From CAZART01 sp964487555 (lineage in GTDB: Bacteria > Bacteroidota > Rhodothermia > Rhodothermales > VXPQ01), in NCBI GenBank assembly GCA_964487555.1, contig CAZART010000096.1, positions 1-20,134 on the forward strand: DNA of 20,134 nt, written 5' to 3'. The position numbers and the translations under genes were made by a program. Shown here in pieces: positions 1 to 6,884 of the stretch. Under the pieces are notes generated by a model. That model did not search any database. It was not told where the DNA came from and was given only the letters and a program-made list of their open reading frames with translations. The first letter of the stretch is position 1. Every line of letters begins with the position of its first letter.

Positions 1-1
1 A

Positions 2-107
2 CAGGGGCAAGTCCCGTACGGCCAGCTCCCTCTGAACTCCGTCAGGGCCGGAAGGCAGCAGCGGTAGGAGGTCGCAGCGGCGCGATACGGGTAGCTTGCC
101 CTCTTTT
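2..107 (+). ncRNA. ffs: Signal recognition particle RNA, small (4.5S-like) form
   Basis: The sequence carries the conserved SRP domain IV core: a GTCAGG strand (41-46), a GCC-GGAA-GGC tetraloop hairpin (47-56) and the opposing AGCAGC strand (57-62). The ends pair: GGGCAAG at 5-11 with CTTGCCC at 95-101, and CCCGTA at 13-18 with TACGGG at 86-91. This gives one long rod of about 100 nt, the usual length of the small bacterial SRP RNA without an Alu domain. The RNA binds Ffh and directs ribosomes making membrane proteins to FtsY and SecYEG. A T-rich run at 104-111 follows the closing stem and probably ends transcription. The 5' end lies within a few bases of the window edge, so its promoter is not visible. 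yajC, another protein-export gene, follows after about 30 nt. Confidence 0.93.
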
Positions 108-111
108 TGTT
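95..111 (+). terminator. Probable intrinsic terminator of the SRP RNA
   Basis: The closing helix of the SRP RNA (5-18 with 86-101) ends in CTTGCCC and is followed at once by TCTTTTTGTT. A stable stem followed by a run of T is the layout of a factor-independent terminator. Read-through into yajC cannot be excluded. Confidence 0.45.
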
Positions 112-135
112 CACCCCACACCACCATTCGACTTT

Positions 136-444
136 ATGGCATTCCACGACATTCTCCTCATGGGAGCGCCGGCGGAAGGGTCCAATCCTCTCCTCACGTT
201 TCTGCCGCTCATTCTCATTTTCGTGGTCTTTTACTTCTTCATTATTCGTCCCCAGAAGAAGAAGGAAGACACGCGGAAGAAGATGATCGAGGCCGTGAAG
301 AAGGGGGACAAAGTTGTGACGATCGGCGGCGTGCACGGCACGGTAACGCAAATCGACGATGCGAGCGTCCTGATCCAGGCCGACACGAACACGAAGCTTC
401 GGATCGACAAAAATGCCATCGCCAATGTGGGTGGGAAAGACTGA
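136..444 (+). CDS. yajC: Preprotein translocase accessory subunit YajC
   Basis: This 102-residue protein has the YajC architecture. A short N-terminus is followed by one strongly hydrophobic transmembrane helix (about residues 19-38, LLTFLPLILIFVVFYFFIIR), then the family hallmark RPQKKKE and a small cytoplasmic domain with GDKVVTIGGVHGTV. YajC associates with SecDF and SecYEG in the inner membrane and assists protein export and membrane insertion. The length matches the family (about 85-115 residues). The start is an ATG in an AT-rich context without a Shine-Dalgarno sequence, as is common in Bacteroidota; a second ATG at codon 9 is possible. It lies directly after the SRP RNA and 43 nt before ribBA. 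Confidence 0.95.
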   Translation: MAFHDILLMGAPAEGSNPLLTFLPLILIFVVFYFFIIRPQKKKEDTRKKMIEAVKKGDKVVTIGGVHGTVTQIDDASVLIQADTNTKLRIDKNAIANVGGKD

Positions 445-487
445 CGCCTGAACCAATTCGACATCGTTGGATCATCTCCGTCATATC

Positions 488-1762
488 ATGAAGCCCGAAG
501 ATGCCGGTCGGGACGGGACACGGTCGTTCGATTCTATTCGGGATGCCGTTGAGGACATCCGCGCCGGCCGCCTCGTCATCGTTGTGGATGATGAGGATCG
601 CGAGAACGAAGGCGATTTCATCGGGGCTGCGGACAGCATCACACCCGAGCTGATCAATTTTATGGCCATGCACGGCCGCGGGTTGATCTGCGCGCCCATC
701 ACCCAGGAGCGCGCGGCGGCCCTCGAGCTCGAGATGATGGTGGACGCGGATTCGTCGCTCTACAACACCCCATTTACCGTCTCCGTGGACCTGAAGCGGG
801 GCACGTCCACCGGCATCTCGGCATCCGATCGTGCCAAGACCATCCGCGCGCTGGCTGATCCGTCCACGCGGCCGCTCGATCTCGGCCGTCCCGGGCACGT
901 CTTTCCACTGCGTGCGCAGACCGGCGGCGTGCTGCGCCGGGCCGGACATACCGAGGCCGCCGTGGATCTCGCCGGAATGGCCGGCTTCGCTCCCGTCGGC
1001 GTGCTCGTCGAGATCATGAATCCGGACGGCACTATGGCCCGAGTGCCTGATCTGCTCGACATGGCCGATCAATTCGACATGCGCATCATTACGATCAAGG
1101 ATCTGATCGAATATCGGATGTGCACGGAGCGCATCGTGCGGCGCGTCGTTGAGGTAGACATGCCGACGAAGTTCGGCGATTTCTCGCTGATTGCCTACGA
1201 GGATACGATCACGGAAGAGGCGCACCTCGCTCTCGTGAAGGGCGCGTGGGAGATCGACGAGCCGGTGCTCGTGCGCGTCCATTCGCAGTGTGTCACCGGC
1301 GACATTTTCGGCTCAATGCGCTGCGACTGCGGCGACCAGCTTGCACGCGCCATGGCGATGGTGGAGGAAGAAGGCCGAGGCGTCGTCCTGTACATGAAGC
1401 AGGAGGGCCGGGGCATCGGCCTCGTCAACAAACTCCGCGCCTACAAGCTGCAGCAAGAGGGGATGGACACCGTCGATGCGAACGAGGCCCTGGGCTTCAA
1501 GATGGACCACCGCGACTACGGCATCGGCTGCCAGATTCTGAGGGATCTCGGCCTGAGGAAGCTCCGGCTGATGACGAACAATCCCACGAAACGGGTCGGG
1601 TTGGCCGGCTACGGACTCGAGATCGTCGAACGCGTGGCCATCGAAATCCCGCCGAACGCCGTCAACCATAAATATCTCGAGACGAAGCGCGATCGCATGG
1701 GCCATCTGATCCTCGCCGACATCGACGAGCACGACCGGCACGTCCTCAAGAAAATCTTATAG
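488..1762 (+). CDS. ribBA: Bifunctional 3,4-dihydroxy-2-butanone-4-phosphate synthase / GTP cyclohydrolase II
   Basis: The protein starts both branches of riboflavin synthesis. The N-terminal RibB half (about residues 10-205) converts ribulose 5-phosphate to dihydroxybutanone phosphate and formate; it shows DDEDRENEGDF, MHGRGLICAP, TGISASDRAKT and GHTEAAVDLAG. The C-terminal RibA half (about 210-420) opens GTP to diaminopyrimidine phosphate; it shows the zinc-cysteine motif CVTGDIFGSMRCDCG and QEGRGIGLVNKLRAYKLQ. The active-site motifs of both halves look intact, so the fusion should be fully functional. The total of 424 residues is normal for RibBA. I chose ATG 488; an in-frame TTG at 467 would add seven residues, and neither start has a Shine-Dalgarno sequence. 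No room exists upstream for an FMN riboswitch, so control is probably not of that kind. Confidence 0.96.
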   Translation: MKPEDAGRDGTRSFDSIRDAVEDIRAGRLVIVVDDEDRENEGDFIGAADSITPELINFMAMHGRGLICAPITQERAAALELEMMVDADSSLYNTPFTVSVDLKRGTSTGISASDRAKTIRALADPSTRPLDLGRPGHVFPLRAQTGGVLRRAGHTEAAVDLAGMAGFAPVGVLVEIMNPDGTMARVPDLLDMADQFDMRIITIKDLIEYRMCTERIVRRVVEVDMPTKFGDFSLIAYEDTITEEAHLALVKGAWEIDEPVLVRVHSQCVTGDIFGSMRCDCGDQLARAMAMVEEEGRGVVLYMKQEGRGIGLVNKLRAYKLQQEGMDTVDANEALGFKMDHRDYGIGCQILRDLGLRKLRLMTNNPTKRVGLAGYGLEIVERVAIEIPPNAVNHKYLETKRDRMGHLILADIDEHDRHVLKKIL

Positions 1763-1770
1763 AGTTTCGG

Positions 1771-1846
1771 GTACCCAATTACCGGCTACCCACGTACCTC
1801 GTACTCGCCGCCCGGTACACGGTATCGGTACACGTTCACGCGGTAC
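1771..1846. repeat. GTAC-rich cluster between convergent ribBA and coaE
   Basis: The tetranucleotide GTAC occurs six times in 76 nt (starting at 1771, 1794, 1801, 1815, 1828 and 1843), mostly as GGTAC or GTACC. About 0.3 would be expected by chance. Several copies can pair with one another, for example GTACC at 1794-1798 with GGTAC at 1814-1818. No T-run follows, so a standard intrinsic terminator is not evident. The cluster fills almost the whole gap between the 3' ends of ribBA and coaE. Confidence 0.6.
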
Positions 1847-1854
1847 GCCGCCAG

Positions 1855-2457
1855 CTACGTCATCTCCCGGTAAACCGCCTCAACCTGTCGCCGGGTTTGC
1901 TCGGGCGTTCCCGAGTTGTCGATGAGATAGTCGGCCCGCCGCCGCAATTCTTCAGGCGGAAGCTGGTGGCCCATGCGGGCCTGGACGGCTTCCGGTATTA
2001 CGGCGTCGCGCTTCACGACACGGTCCAGGCGCACTTCTCGGGGCGCATCGACGACGGCCACCGCGTCCAGGAAACGGTCGCCGCCCGTCTCAAAAATCAG
2101 CGCCGCCTCTTTGACCATGAGCGGCACGCCATCCTCTCGGGCACGTTCCACCGCTTCCTCGAAGCGGGCAAAGACACGCGGGTGGACGATGCTGTTGATC
2201 CTTCCGAGCTGCGTTTCATCTCCGAAAACGATCTCAGCCAGGAAGGCACGGTTCAGACGCCCGTCAGGGCCGTAGCTCTCCTCGCCGAACGCTTCGACGA
2301 TCTCGCGACGTGCGTCGGGATCGTCGGCGAGTATGCGCTTTCCTTCTTCGTCAGCATAAAAGACGCGAGCACCGAGTTTCTCCAGCATGCGACAAACCGT
2401 TGTTTTGCCGCTGCCGATTCCTCCTGTCACGCCCAGCGTCTTCATCCGCGCAGCCAT
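1855..2457 (-). CDS. coaE: Dephospho-CoA kinase
   Basis: CoaE phosphorylates the 3'-hydroxyl of dephospho-CoA in the last step of coenzyme A synthesis. The 200-residue protein opens with the P-loop GVTGGIGSGKTT (residues 9-20) and continues with the CoaE pattern: ARVFYADEEGKRIL, then LVK/KEAALIFETG and DAVAVVDAPREVRLDRVVKRD. The tail, with YLIDNSGTPEQTRRQV, is also typical, and the length is normal (about 195-205). I chose the start at 2457 because its ATG overlaps the TGA of the upstream beta-barrel gene (ATGA), which implies translational coupling. An ATG four codons later (2445) is the alternative. The coupling to an outer-membrane protein gene is unusual and has no obvious functional logic. 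Confidence 0.94.
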   Translation of the reverse strand: MAARMKTLGVTGGIGSGKTTVCRMLEKLGARVFYADEEGKRILADDPDARREIVEAFGEESYGPDGRLNRAFLAEIVFGDETQLGRINSIVHPRVFARFEEAVERAREDGVPLMVKEAALIFETGGDRFLDAVAVVDAPREVRLDRVVKRDAVIPEAVQARMGHQLPPEELRRRADYLIDNSGTPEQTRRQVEAVYREMT

Positions 2458-4508
2458 CAGAATCTCCAGGCCGTCGTCAGAGACACATTCGGGGTGATCA
2501 TGCGGTCGCCGCTCCGGCCGGCTTCGCGAATGGCTTCGGCCGACGCATCCGGTAGACTGCCGTACAGCCGCCGCCGGACGTGCTGCACGTTCAGCCAACC
2601 TTCCAGCCGAAGTGTCGACAAACCGCGCATCGGCCACGTAATGGAGCAGGTGGGGCCGATCTGCTCGATCCACGCGCGCCCCGGCCTCGAGATGCTGGCC
2701 TGCAGCGGCGATCCGTCGCTGCCGAGGAGGACGTCCCCGTTCTCGTCCGTCCGGTTGTATCGTATCGTCGTTGACCGGTCGAAATCTCGTCGCACGAAAA
2801 AGCGGAAGCCGATGTCGGCCGTGATCCGGCTCTCGGTGCGAACTTGCAGCCTCAGCCAGCCGCTGTATGTGCGAAGTGTATCGAAGGGAATTTCGGCGAA
2901 ATCATCCCACATTAATCGTCCGAGATGGAGATCGCTGTAGCTGCCCGTGAAAAATGCAGTGAGGCCCGGCGCGAACCGGTGTTCCATGTCGGCGTCGTAG
3001 CGCATCTCGCGCGCCGATTGATCGGACGCCCGGCGTCCGGGAATCGTGAAGTCGTGAACGGTATACGTTGCGCGGATCTCGGACTCGAGGCGAAGTCGCG
3101 TATTTGACGAAGGCCTCCATTCGAGCGCCGGCCGGAGTCGCAGAGAGCGCTGTACATTGTTCTCAGCGGACCGCTCGGCGTCTAGGTAGACCGTATGATA
3201 ATAGGTTCCGAGCAGCTTGACGTCGGCCTGAACATAGCGACTGAGTTGCACGAGCGCCCCAAGCTGGCCGTTGTGGTACTGCTCGTCGCGATCGTCCAGG
3301 TTCGACTGGGGCGTATCGTGACGCAGGATGCTGCTGCTGCCGTCGAAGGAGAAGGCCACGCGCCCGAGCGTTGCATGGGAGCGTGCCTGGAGTGCGAAGA
3401 GACCCTGATCGTAATCAGCCTGCTGCAGTAGGCTGCTTTTCTGGGCCGCCTGGGTTTCGGGGAGATCATCGCGATTAGTTAGCCGGCGGCGCTCGACCTC
3501 GGCACCGCCGCGTGCCGCGAGGTGGACCATCATGTTATTGTCCGCCGAGTATATGATGCTGAATTCGCCGTCGAAGGACCGACGATTGAACGCCGTGTCG
3601 AAGAAAAGGGCGTCTGCAGGCGTTCGCAGGGCATTGATGATCCGATTATTGGCGCCGAAATCGGCCCGGCCGGCCATCCGGAATCCTCCTACTAGCGGAG
3701 CCTCCATCTCAAAAACGGCCGCCAGGGTGTCGCTTGCCGTTGCCTCTACCGTTTCGGAAAGTCGGCTGGACTGTTCGGGACGGTTCAGAAACGAAACGGC
3801 CTGGTAGGCATCGCGGCGGTAATTGGAGTATCGAATCGTGGTGCGGAAGCGTGCCTCATCAAAAGCGCGGCTGACGGCGCCGTCCAGCCGCACGGCCCGC
3901 CCGCGGCGCGGATTGATTACCTGCCAGGATCCGTCAGCCTCAACCCGAACGTTGTAATCGTGCAGAGGGGGTGGGCTCCAGGCCAGGCGAGTCCCATACG
4001 CAGGACCAGCATCCATCCTCAACGGAATTTGCGCATCCGTTCCTACGCCGGGTCGGCGATCCCAGGCGAAACCCACAGCCGGCTCGATCCACAGATCCGG
4101 CCGCGCCCGAAAACGAAGGCCGCCGTAAATCTCTTGAGAGAAGACGCGGCTTTGCGTGTACCAGAGTGCTCGACCGCGAGCACGGGCCGAGAACCGCTCG
4201 TTTAGTGAATGATCGACGATCCATGACAGCCGATTTTCATCCCGAAAACTAAGCCGGTCGTTGAACAGCACGAATGCGTCGGAGGTGAACCGGTTGTCGA
4301 CCAGGATCTGCCACTTACCGAGTCGCTGTCGGAGCAGGGCACTGGCGGTCCACCGATATCGATTTACATCCCGTTGAAATCCTGTTTCGAGATTGCGCGC
4401 CGGATCTCCTTCGAGCGGATCCCGGGTCTGCGCTGTAAGCTCTTCCGCATCCGCGAACCAGCAGCTCGCGAGGAGAAGGCACGCCACTACGTTGTGCGGT
4501 GCGCGCAT
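2457..4508 (-). CDS. Uncharacterised outer-membrane beta-barrel-like protein
   Basis: I do not recognise a named family. The 683-residue protein begins with a secretion signal (hydrophobic VVACLLLASCWFADA, cleavage probably soon after, near residues 22-28). The rest is a long succession of amphipathic segments with alternating aromatic and polar residues, rich in Arg, Asp, Tyr and Trp, such as RYRWTASALLRQRLGKW and NRLSWIVDHSLNERFSARAR. The final residue is Phe (TTAWRF), the classic C-terminal signature read by the BAM machinery. There is no TonB box or plug domain that I can see, so it is probably not a TonB-dependent receptor. It lies 13 nt downstream of the HIT gene and overlaps coaE by 4 nt. 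LASC in the signal could be read as a lipobox, but the following Trp and the barrel-like body make this less likely. Confidence 0.75.
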   Translation of the reverse strand: MRAPHNVVACLLLASCWFADAEELTAQTRDPLEGDPARNLETGFQRDVNRYRWTASALLRQRLGKWQILVDNRFTSDAFVLFNDRLSFRDENRLSWIVDHSLNERFSARARGRALWYTQSRVFSQEIYGGLRFRARPDLWIEPAVGFAWDRRPGVGTDAQIPLRMDAGPAYGTRLAWSPPPLHDYNVRVEADGSWQVINPRRGRAVRLDGAVSRAFDEARFRTTIRYSNYRRDAYQAVSFLNRPEQSSRLSETVEATASDTLAAVFEMEAPLVGGFRMAGRADFGANNRIINALRTPADALFFDTAFNRRSFDGEFSIIYSADNNMMVHLAARGGAEVERRRLTNRDDLPETQAAQKSSLLQQADYDQGLFALQARSHATLGRVAFSFDGSSSILRHDTPQSNLDDRDEQYHNGQLGALVQLSRYVQADVKLLGTYYHTVYLDAERSAENNVQRSLRLRPALEWRPSSNTRLRLESEIRATYTVHDFTIPGRRASDQSAREMRYDADMEHRFAPGLTAFFTGSYSDLHLGRLMWDDFAEIPFDTLRTYSGWLRLQVRTESRITADIGFRFFVRRDFDRSTTIRYNRTDENGDVLLGSDGSPLQASISRPGRAWIEQIGPTCSITWPMRGLSTLRLEGWLNVQHVRRRLYGSLPDASAEAIREAGRSGDRMITPNVSLTTAWRF

Positions 4509-4521
4509 CGGGATCGGGCCA

Positions 4522-4869
4522 TCAGCCCGGCGGCCAGTTCATCTTGCGGCCGCCCAGGAGGTGTAAGTGGATATGATCTACGGATTGCCCCGCTGCGGGC
4601 CCGCAGTTGAAGACCGTGCGGTAGCCGTCGTCGAGGCCCTCATCGGAGGCCAGCTTCTTTGCGATGATCAGAAGGTGCCCGACAAGCTCCTCGTCCACTC
4701 CAGTGAGATCGTCGAGGCTGGGAATCGGCTTGCGAGGTACGATCAAGATGTGGGTGGGCGCCTGTGGATTGATGTCTCGAAGGGCAATGCATCGCTCGTC
4801 TTCGAAGACGATATCCGCCGGTATGTCTCCATCCGCAATCTTTTGGAATAGGGTTCTGCCTTCCGCCAT
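4522..4869 (-). CDS. HIT-family (histidine triad) nucleotide-binding hydrolase
   Basis: The 115-residue protein is a compact HINT-type histidine triad protein. It has the N-terminal TLFQKIADGDIPADIVFEDE block, the ALRDINPQAPTHILIVPRKPI block, and the catalytic triad HIHLHLLGG (H99, H101, H103), in which the middle histidine is the nucleophile. Proteins of this branch hydrolyse purine nucleoside phosphoramidates such as AMP-lysine or acyl-adenylates in the cytoplasm; the true substrate is rarely known. Length and motif order match bacterial HinT. It is the first gene of a three-gene unit with the beta-barrel gene and coaE, and stands divergent to the pterin operon. A plausible sigma-70-like promoter lies 37-64 nt upstream. 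Confidence 0.93.
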   Translation of the reverse strand: MAEGRTLFQKIADGDIPADIVFEDERCIALRDINPQAPTHILIVPRKPIPSLDDLTGVDEELVGHLLIIAKKLASDEGLDDGYRTVFNCGPAAGQSVDHIHLHLLGGRKMNWPPG

Positions 4870-4905
4870 CGCTTCTCACTATGGTTCTCGGTCGGGCGCG
4901 CGAGT

Positions 4906-4933
4906 AATATAACGAACAATGCCCACCCTTCAA
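4906..4933 (-). promoter_or_regulatory. Candidate promoter of the HIT/beta-barrel/coaE unit
   Basis: On the - strand TTGAAG (4933-4928) and TATATT (4911-4906) are separated by 16 nt. They sit in a local AT-rich patch 37 nt before the ATG of the HIT gene. This fits a sigma-70-type promoter; the Bacteroidota-type element TAnnTTTG is not obvious here. Assigned by eye only. Confidence 0.35.
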
Positions 4934-4946
4934 CGTGGAATACGAC

Positions 4947-5008
4947 ACCGGCGGGCCAGACCAATAACCAATACCGGCGGGCCGGACCAATACCGGCGGC
5001 CGACCAGT
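4947..5008. repeat. Three imperfect direct repeats upstream of the pterin operon
   Basis: A 17-19 nt unit, consensus ACCGGCGGGCCRGACCAAT, occurs at 4947-4965, 4973-4991 and 4992-5008. The first two copies differ at one base; the third lacks one G and ends GACCAGT. The centres are spaced 26 and about 19 nt apart, and a partial AACCAAT lies between copies one and two. The array ends 24 nt before the ATG of the PTPS gene and begins 77 nt before the divergent HIT start, a position suited to an operator. A neutral tandem duplication is the alternative. Confidence 0.7.
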
Positions 5009-5032
5009 ACGGGGACGACAATTAGAAATAAC

Positions 5033-5446
5033 ATGGCATCGGTTCACGTAATCCGAACGGCTCGGTTTAATGCGGCGCACCGACTCCACAATCCGAACAA
5101 GTCGGACGAGTGGAATCGAAACGTATTCGGCAAGTGTAATAATCCGAACTGGCACGGGCACAACTATGTACTGGAAGTGACGGTCGTAGGCGAGCCGGAT
5201 TCGGAAACGGGCTACGTAATCGATCTCGCGGAGCTGAATCGCATCGTGCAGGAACGCGTGGTCGCGAAAGTCGATCACTCGAATCTGAACCTCGACGTCG
5301 ATTTTCTTTCGGGGATCATGCCGTCGACGGAGAACTTCGCCGTTGCGATATGGAAGGAACTCGAAGGCGCCTTGCCTGCCGGCAGGCTGTATAGAGTGCG
5401 CCTCGAAGAAACGGATAACAATGCGGCTGAATACTACGGCGACTAG
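5033..5446 (+). CDS. 6-pyruvoyl-tetrahydropterin synthase (PTPS-type, QueD superfamily)
   Basis: The 137-residue protein belongs to the PTPS/QueD fold, which acts on 7,8-dihydroneopterin triphosphate. Zinc ligands are H16 (AAHR), H41 and H43 (HGHNY); the catalytic set is C35, D81 and H82; E126 in EETDNN should anchor the pterin. The spacing C-x5-HGH in GKCNNPNWHGHNY is that of animal-type PTPS, whereas E. coli QueD has C-x3-HGH. Other stretches (DHSNLNLDVDF, STENFAVAIW, LPAGRLY) also recall mammalian PTPS as I remember it. The product is therefore more likely 6-pyruvoyl-tetrahydropterin than carboxytetrahydropterin for queuosine. Start: ATG 5033 just before the conserved region; an upstream in-frame ATG would translate the repeats. 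folE follows after 65 nt, then an SDR gene. Confidence 0.85.
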   Translation: MASVHVIRTARFNAAHRLHNPNKSDEWNRNVFGKCNNPNWHGHNYVLEVTVVGEPDSETGYVIDLAELNRIVQERVVAKVDHSNLNLDVDFLSGIMPSTENFAVAIWKELEGALPAGRLYRVRLEETDNNAAEYYGD

Positions 5447-5511
5447 CCTTTCTGCTTGAACAAAGCGACGGATGGAACCGCCACCAATACCAATTTGCGG
5501 ATCAGTAGAAT

Positions 5512-6168
5512 ATGATCGACGAAGAAAGCAAAGAGATGACCGTCGGCGCCAATGGGGAGGTCGACTGGAAGGTACCAACGCTCTACCAGCGACAGGATAC
5601 GTACCACGACGAGACTACTGAAAAGCTCGGTGGTCATGTCACGGAGATTATCGATCTTATCGGTGAGAATTCGGAGCGAGAGGGCCTTTTGAAAACGCCC
5701 GAGCGCGTCGCCAAAGCGCTTCAGTTTCTCACGCACGGCTACGGGTTGGATCCGGAGAAAATCCTTACTTCGGCGTTGTTCGAGGAGGATTATAGTGAGA
5801 TGATTCTCGTAAAGGATATCGAACTCTACTCACTGTGCGAGCACCATATGTTGCCCTTCTTCGGGAAAGCACACGTCGCTTACATTCCGAATGGAAGGAT
5901 CGTTGGGCTGAGCAAGATTCCGCGCGTCGTCGACGTGTTCGCGCGCCGGCTACAGGTGCAGGAACGGCTCACCCTGCAGATCCGGGACGCCATTTCCGAC
6001 GTATTGCAGCCGCTCGGCGTTGCCGTCGTTATCGAAGCCAGTCACCTCTGCATGATGATGCGGGGGGCGGAGAAGCAGAATTCGATCACCACGACGAGTG
6101 CGATGAGCGGCGAATTCATGAAGGCACCGACCCGCGCCGAGTTCATGCGCCTGATCAACTCCGAATAG
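5512..6168 (+). CDS. folE: GTP cyclohydrolase I
   Basis: FolE converts GTP to 7,8-dihydroneopterin triphosphate, the entry point for folate, queuosine and biopterin. In this 218-residue protein the zinc site is C109 with H112 in LCEHHMLPFFGKAHVAY and C180 in SHLCMMMRG; other family blocks are EREGLLKTPERVAKA, GLSKIPRVVDVFARRLQVQERL and the C-terminal TTTSAMSGEF. This is the zinc-dependent type IA enzyme, with a normal length. The start ATG 5512 gives a 20-25 residue variable N-terminus; ATG 5536 is an alternative. It lies between the PTPS gene and an SDR gene only 3 nt downstream, so its output is likely used at least partly for a reduced pterin other than folate. Confidence 0.96.
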   Translation: MIDEESKEMTVGANGEVDWKVPTLYQRQDTYHDETTEKLGGHVTEIIDLIGENSEREGLLKTPERVAKALQFLTHGYGLDPEKILTSALFEEDYSEMILVKDIELYSLCEHHMLPFFGKAHVAYIPNGRIVGLSKIPRVVDVFARRLQVQERLTLQIRDAISDVLQPLGVAVVIEASHLCMMMRGAEKQNSITTTSAMSGEFMKAPTRAEFMRLINSE

Positions 6169-6171
6169 CGG

Positions 6172-6873
6172 ATGCCTCTCGTCGTCATCACGGGAGCAAG
6201 TCACGGCATCGGCCGTGCTGTTGCGGCCGCATTCGCGGGCGAGCCGGATGCGCGACTTGCGCTGCTTTCCCGCAACGAAACCCTGCTCGAGGAGACGCGC
6301 GCCCTGTGCCGCGAACGGGGAAGCGAGGCCGACTATTTTGTCTGCGACGTAACGAACGACGAGGCGGTTGCCGGGGTCGCCGAGACCGTTCGCGAACGGT
6401 GGGGTGCTCCGGACGTTTTGGTGAACAACGCAGGCCTCTTCGAGCCGGGCCCGATCGTAGAGACCAAGATCGAAACCTTTCGCGAACAGGTCGAGGTAAA
6501 CCTGACGAGCGCCTTCACGGTCACGAAGGCGTTTCTAAATGAGATGATCGAGCGGCGGAGCGGACACGTTTTCTTCATGTGCTCCGTCGCCTCTATCAAA
6601 GGATACGTTGGGGGTGCCGCCTACTGCGCCGCCAAGCACGGTCTCCTCGGTCTCTCTCGGGCGCTCCGTGAAGAGACAAAGAAGCACGGCCTCCGCGTCA
6701 CCGCCCTGATTCCCGGCGCCACGTTTACGAAGAGTTGGGAAGACTCAGGCATTCCGGAAGAGCGCTTCATGCCGGCCGACGACGTGGCCGCCGCCTTGCT
6801 CAATGCCTATCAACTGAGCGACCGAAGCGTCGTCGAAGAGCTTATTCTCCGCCCGCAGCAGGGTGACATCTAG
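6172..6873 (+). CDS. SDR-family NAD(P)H reductase, probably sepiapterin reductase-like
   Basis: The 233-residue classical short-chain dehydrogenase/reductase has the Rossmann motif TGASHGIG (7-14), NNAG (85-88), catalytic S138, Y151 and K155 (YCAAK), and the PG motif after strand 6. Its C-terminus VVEELILRPQQGDI, and the GHVFFMCSVAS segment, resemble the Chlorobium tepidum sepiapterin reductase as I remember it, and related SDRs. The start is 3 nt after the folE stop, so the two are almost certainly cotranscribed. With PTPS and GTP cyclohydrolase I in the same operon, the best inference is reduction of the 6-pyruvoyl side chain to give a tetrahydrobiopterin-type cofactor. Substrate specificity in SDRs cannot be read from motifs alone, so the family is certain and the role probable. 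Confidence 0.75.
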   Translation: MPLVVITGASHGIGRAVAAAFAGEPDARLALLSRNETLLEETRALCRERGSEADYFVCDVTNDEAVAGVAETVRERWGAPDVLVNNAGLFEPGPIVETKIETFREQVEVNLTSAFTVTKAFLNEMIERRSGHVFFMCSVASIKGYVGGAAYCAAKHGLLGLSRALREETKKHGLRVTALIPGATFTKSWEDSGIPEERFMPADDVAAALLNAYQLSDRSVVEELILRPQQGDI

Positions 6874-6884
6874 CCGCCTCCGTC

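Noticed and set aside
242..1282. Long open frame on the - strand opposite yajC and ribBA
   Set aside because: Its translation is His/Arg/Asp-rich with no domain, and the + strand genes have full family motifs; it is a shadow of GC-rich codon usage.
1897..2940. Long + strand open frame opposite coaE and the end of the beta-barrel gene
   Set aside because: It covers the antisense of two real genes, has no recognisable motif and no promoter or ribosome site.
4460..4508. Lipobox LASC in the beta-barrel protein signal
   Set aside because: It fits the lipobox pattern loosely, but a Trp follows and the mature protein looks like a membrane barrel ending in Phe; a signal peptidase I site nearby is more likely.
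4919..5032. N-terminal extension of the PTPS gene from the ATG at 4919
   Set aside because: It would translate the direct repeats into Thr/Arg/Gly-rich sequence with no family match; ATG 5033 gives the normal PTPS length.
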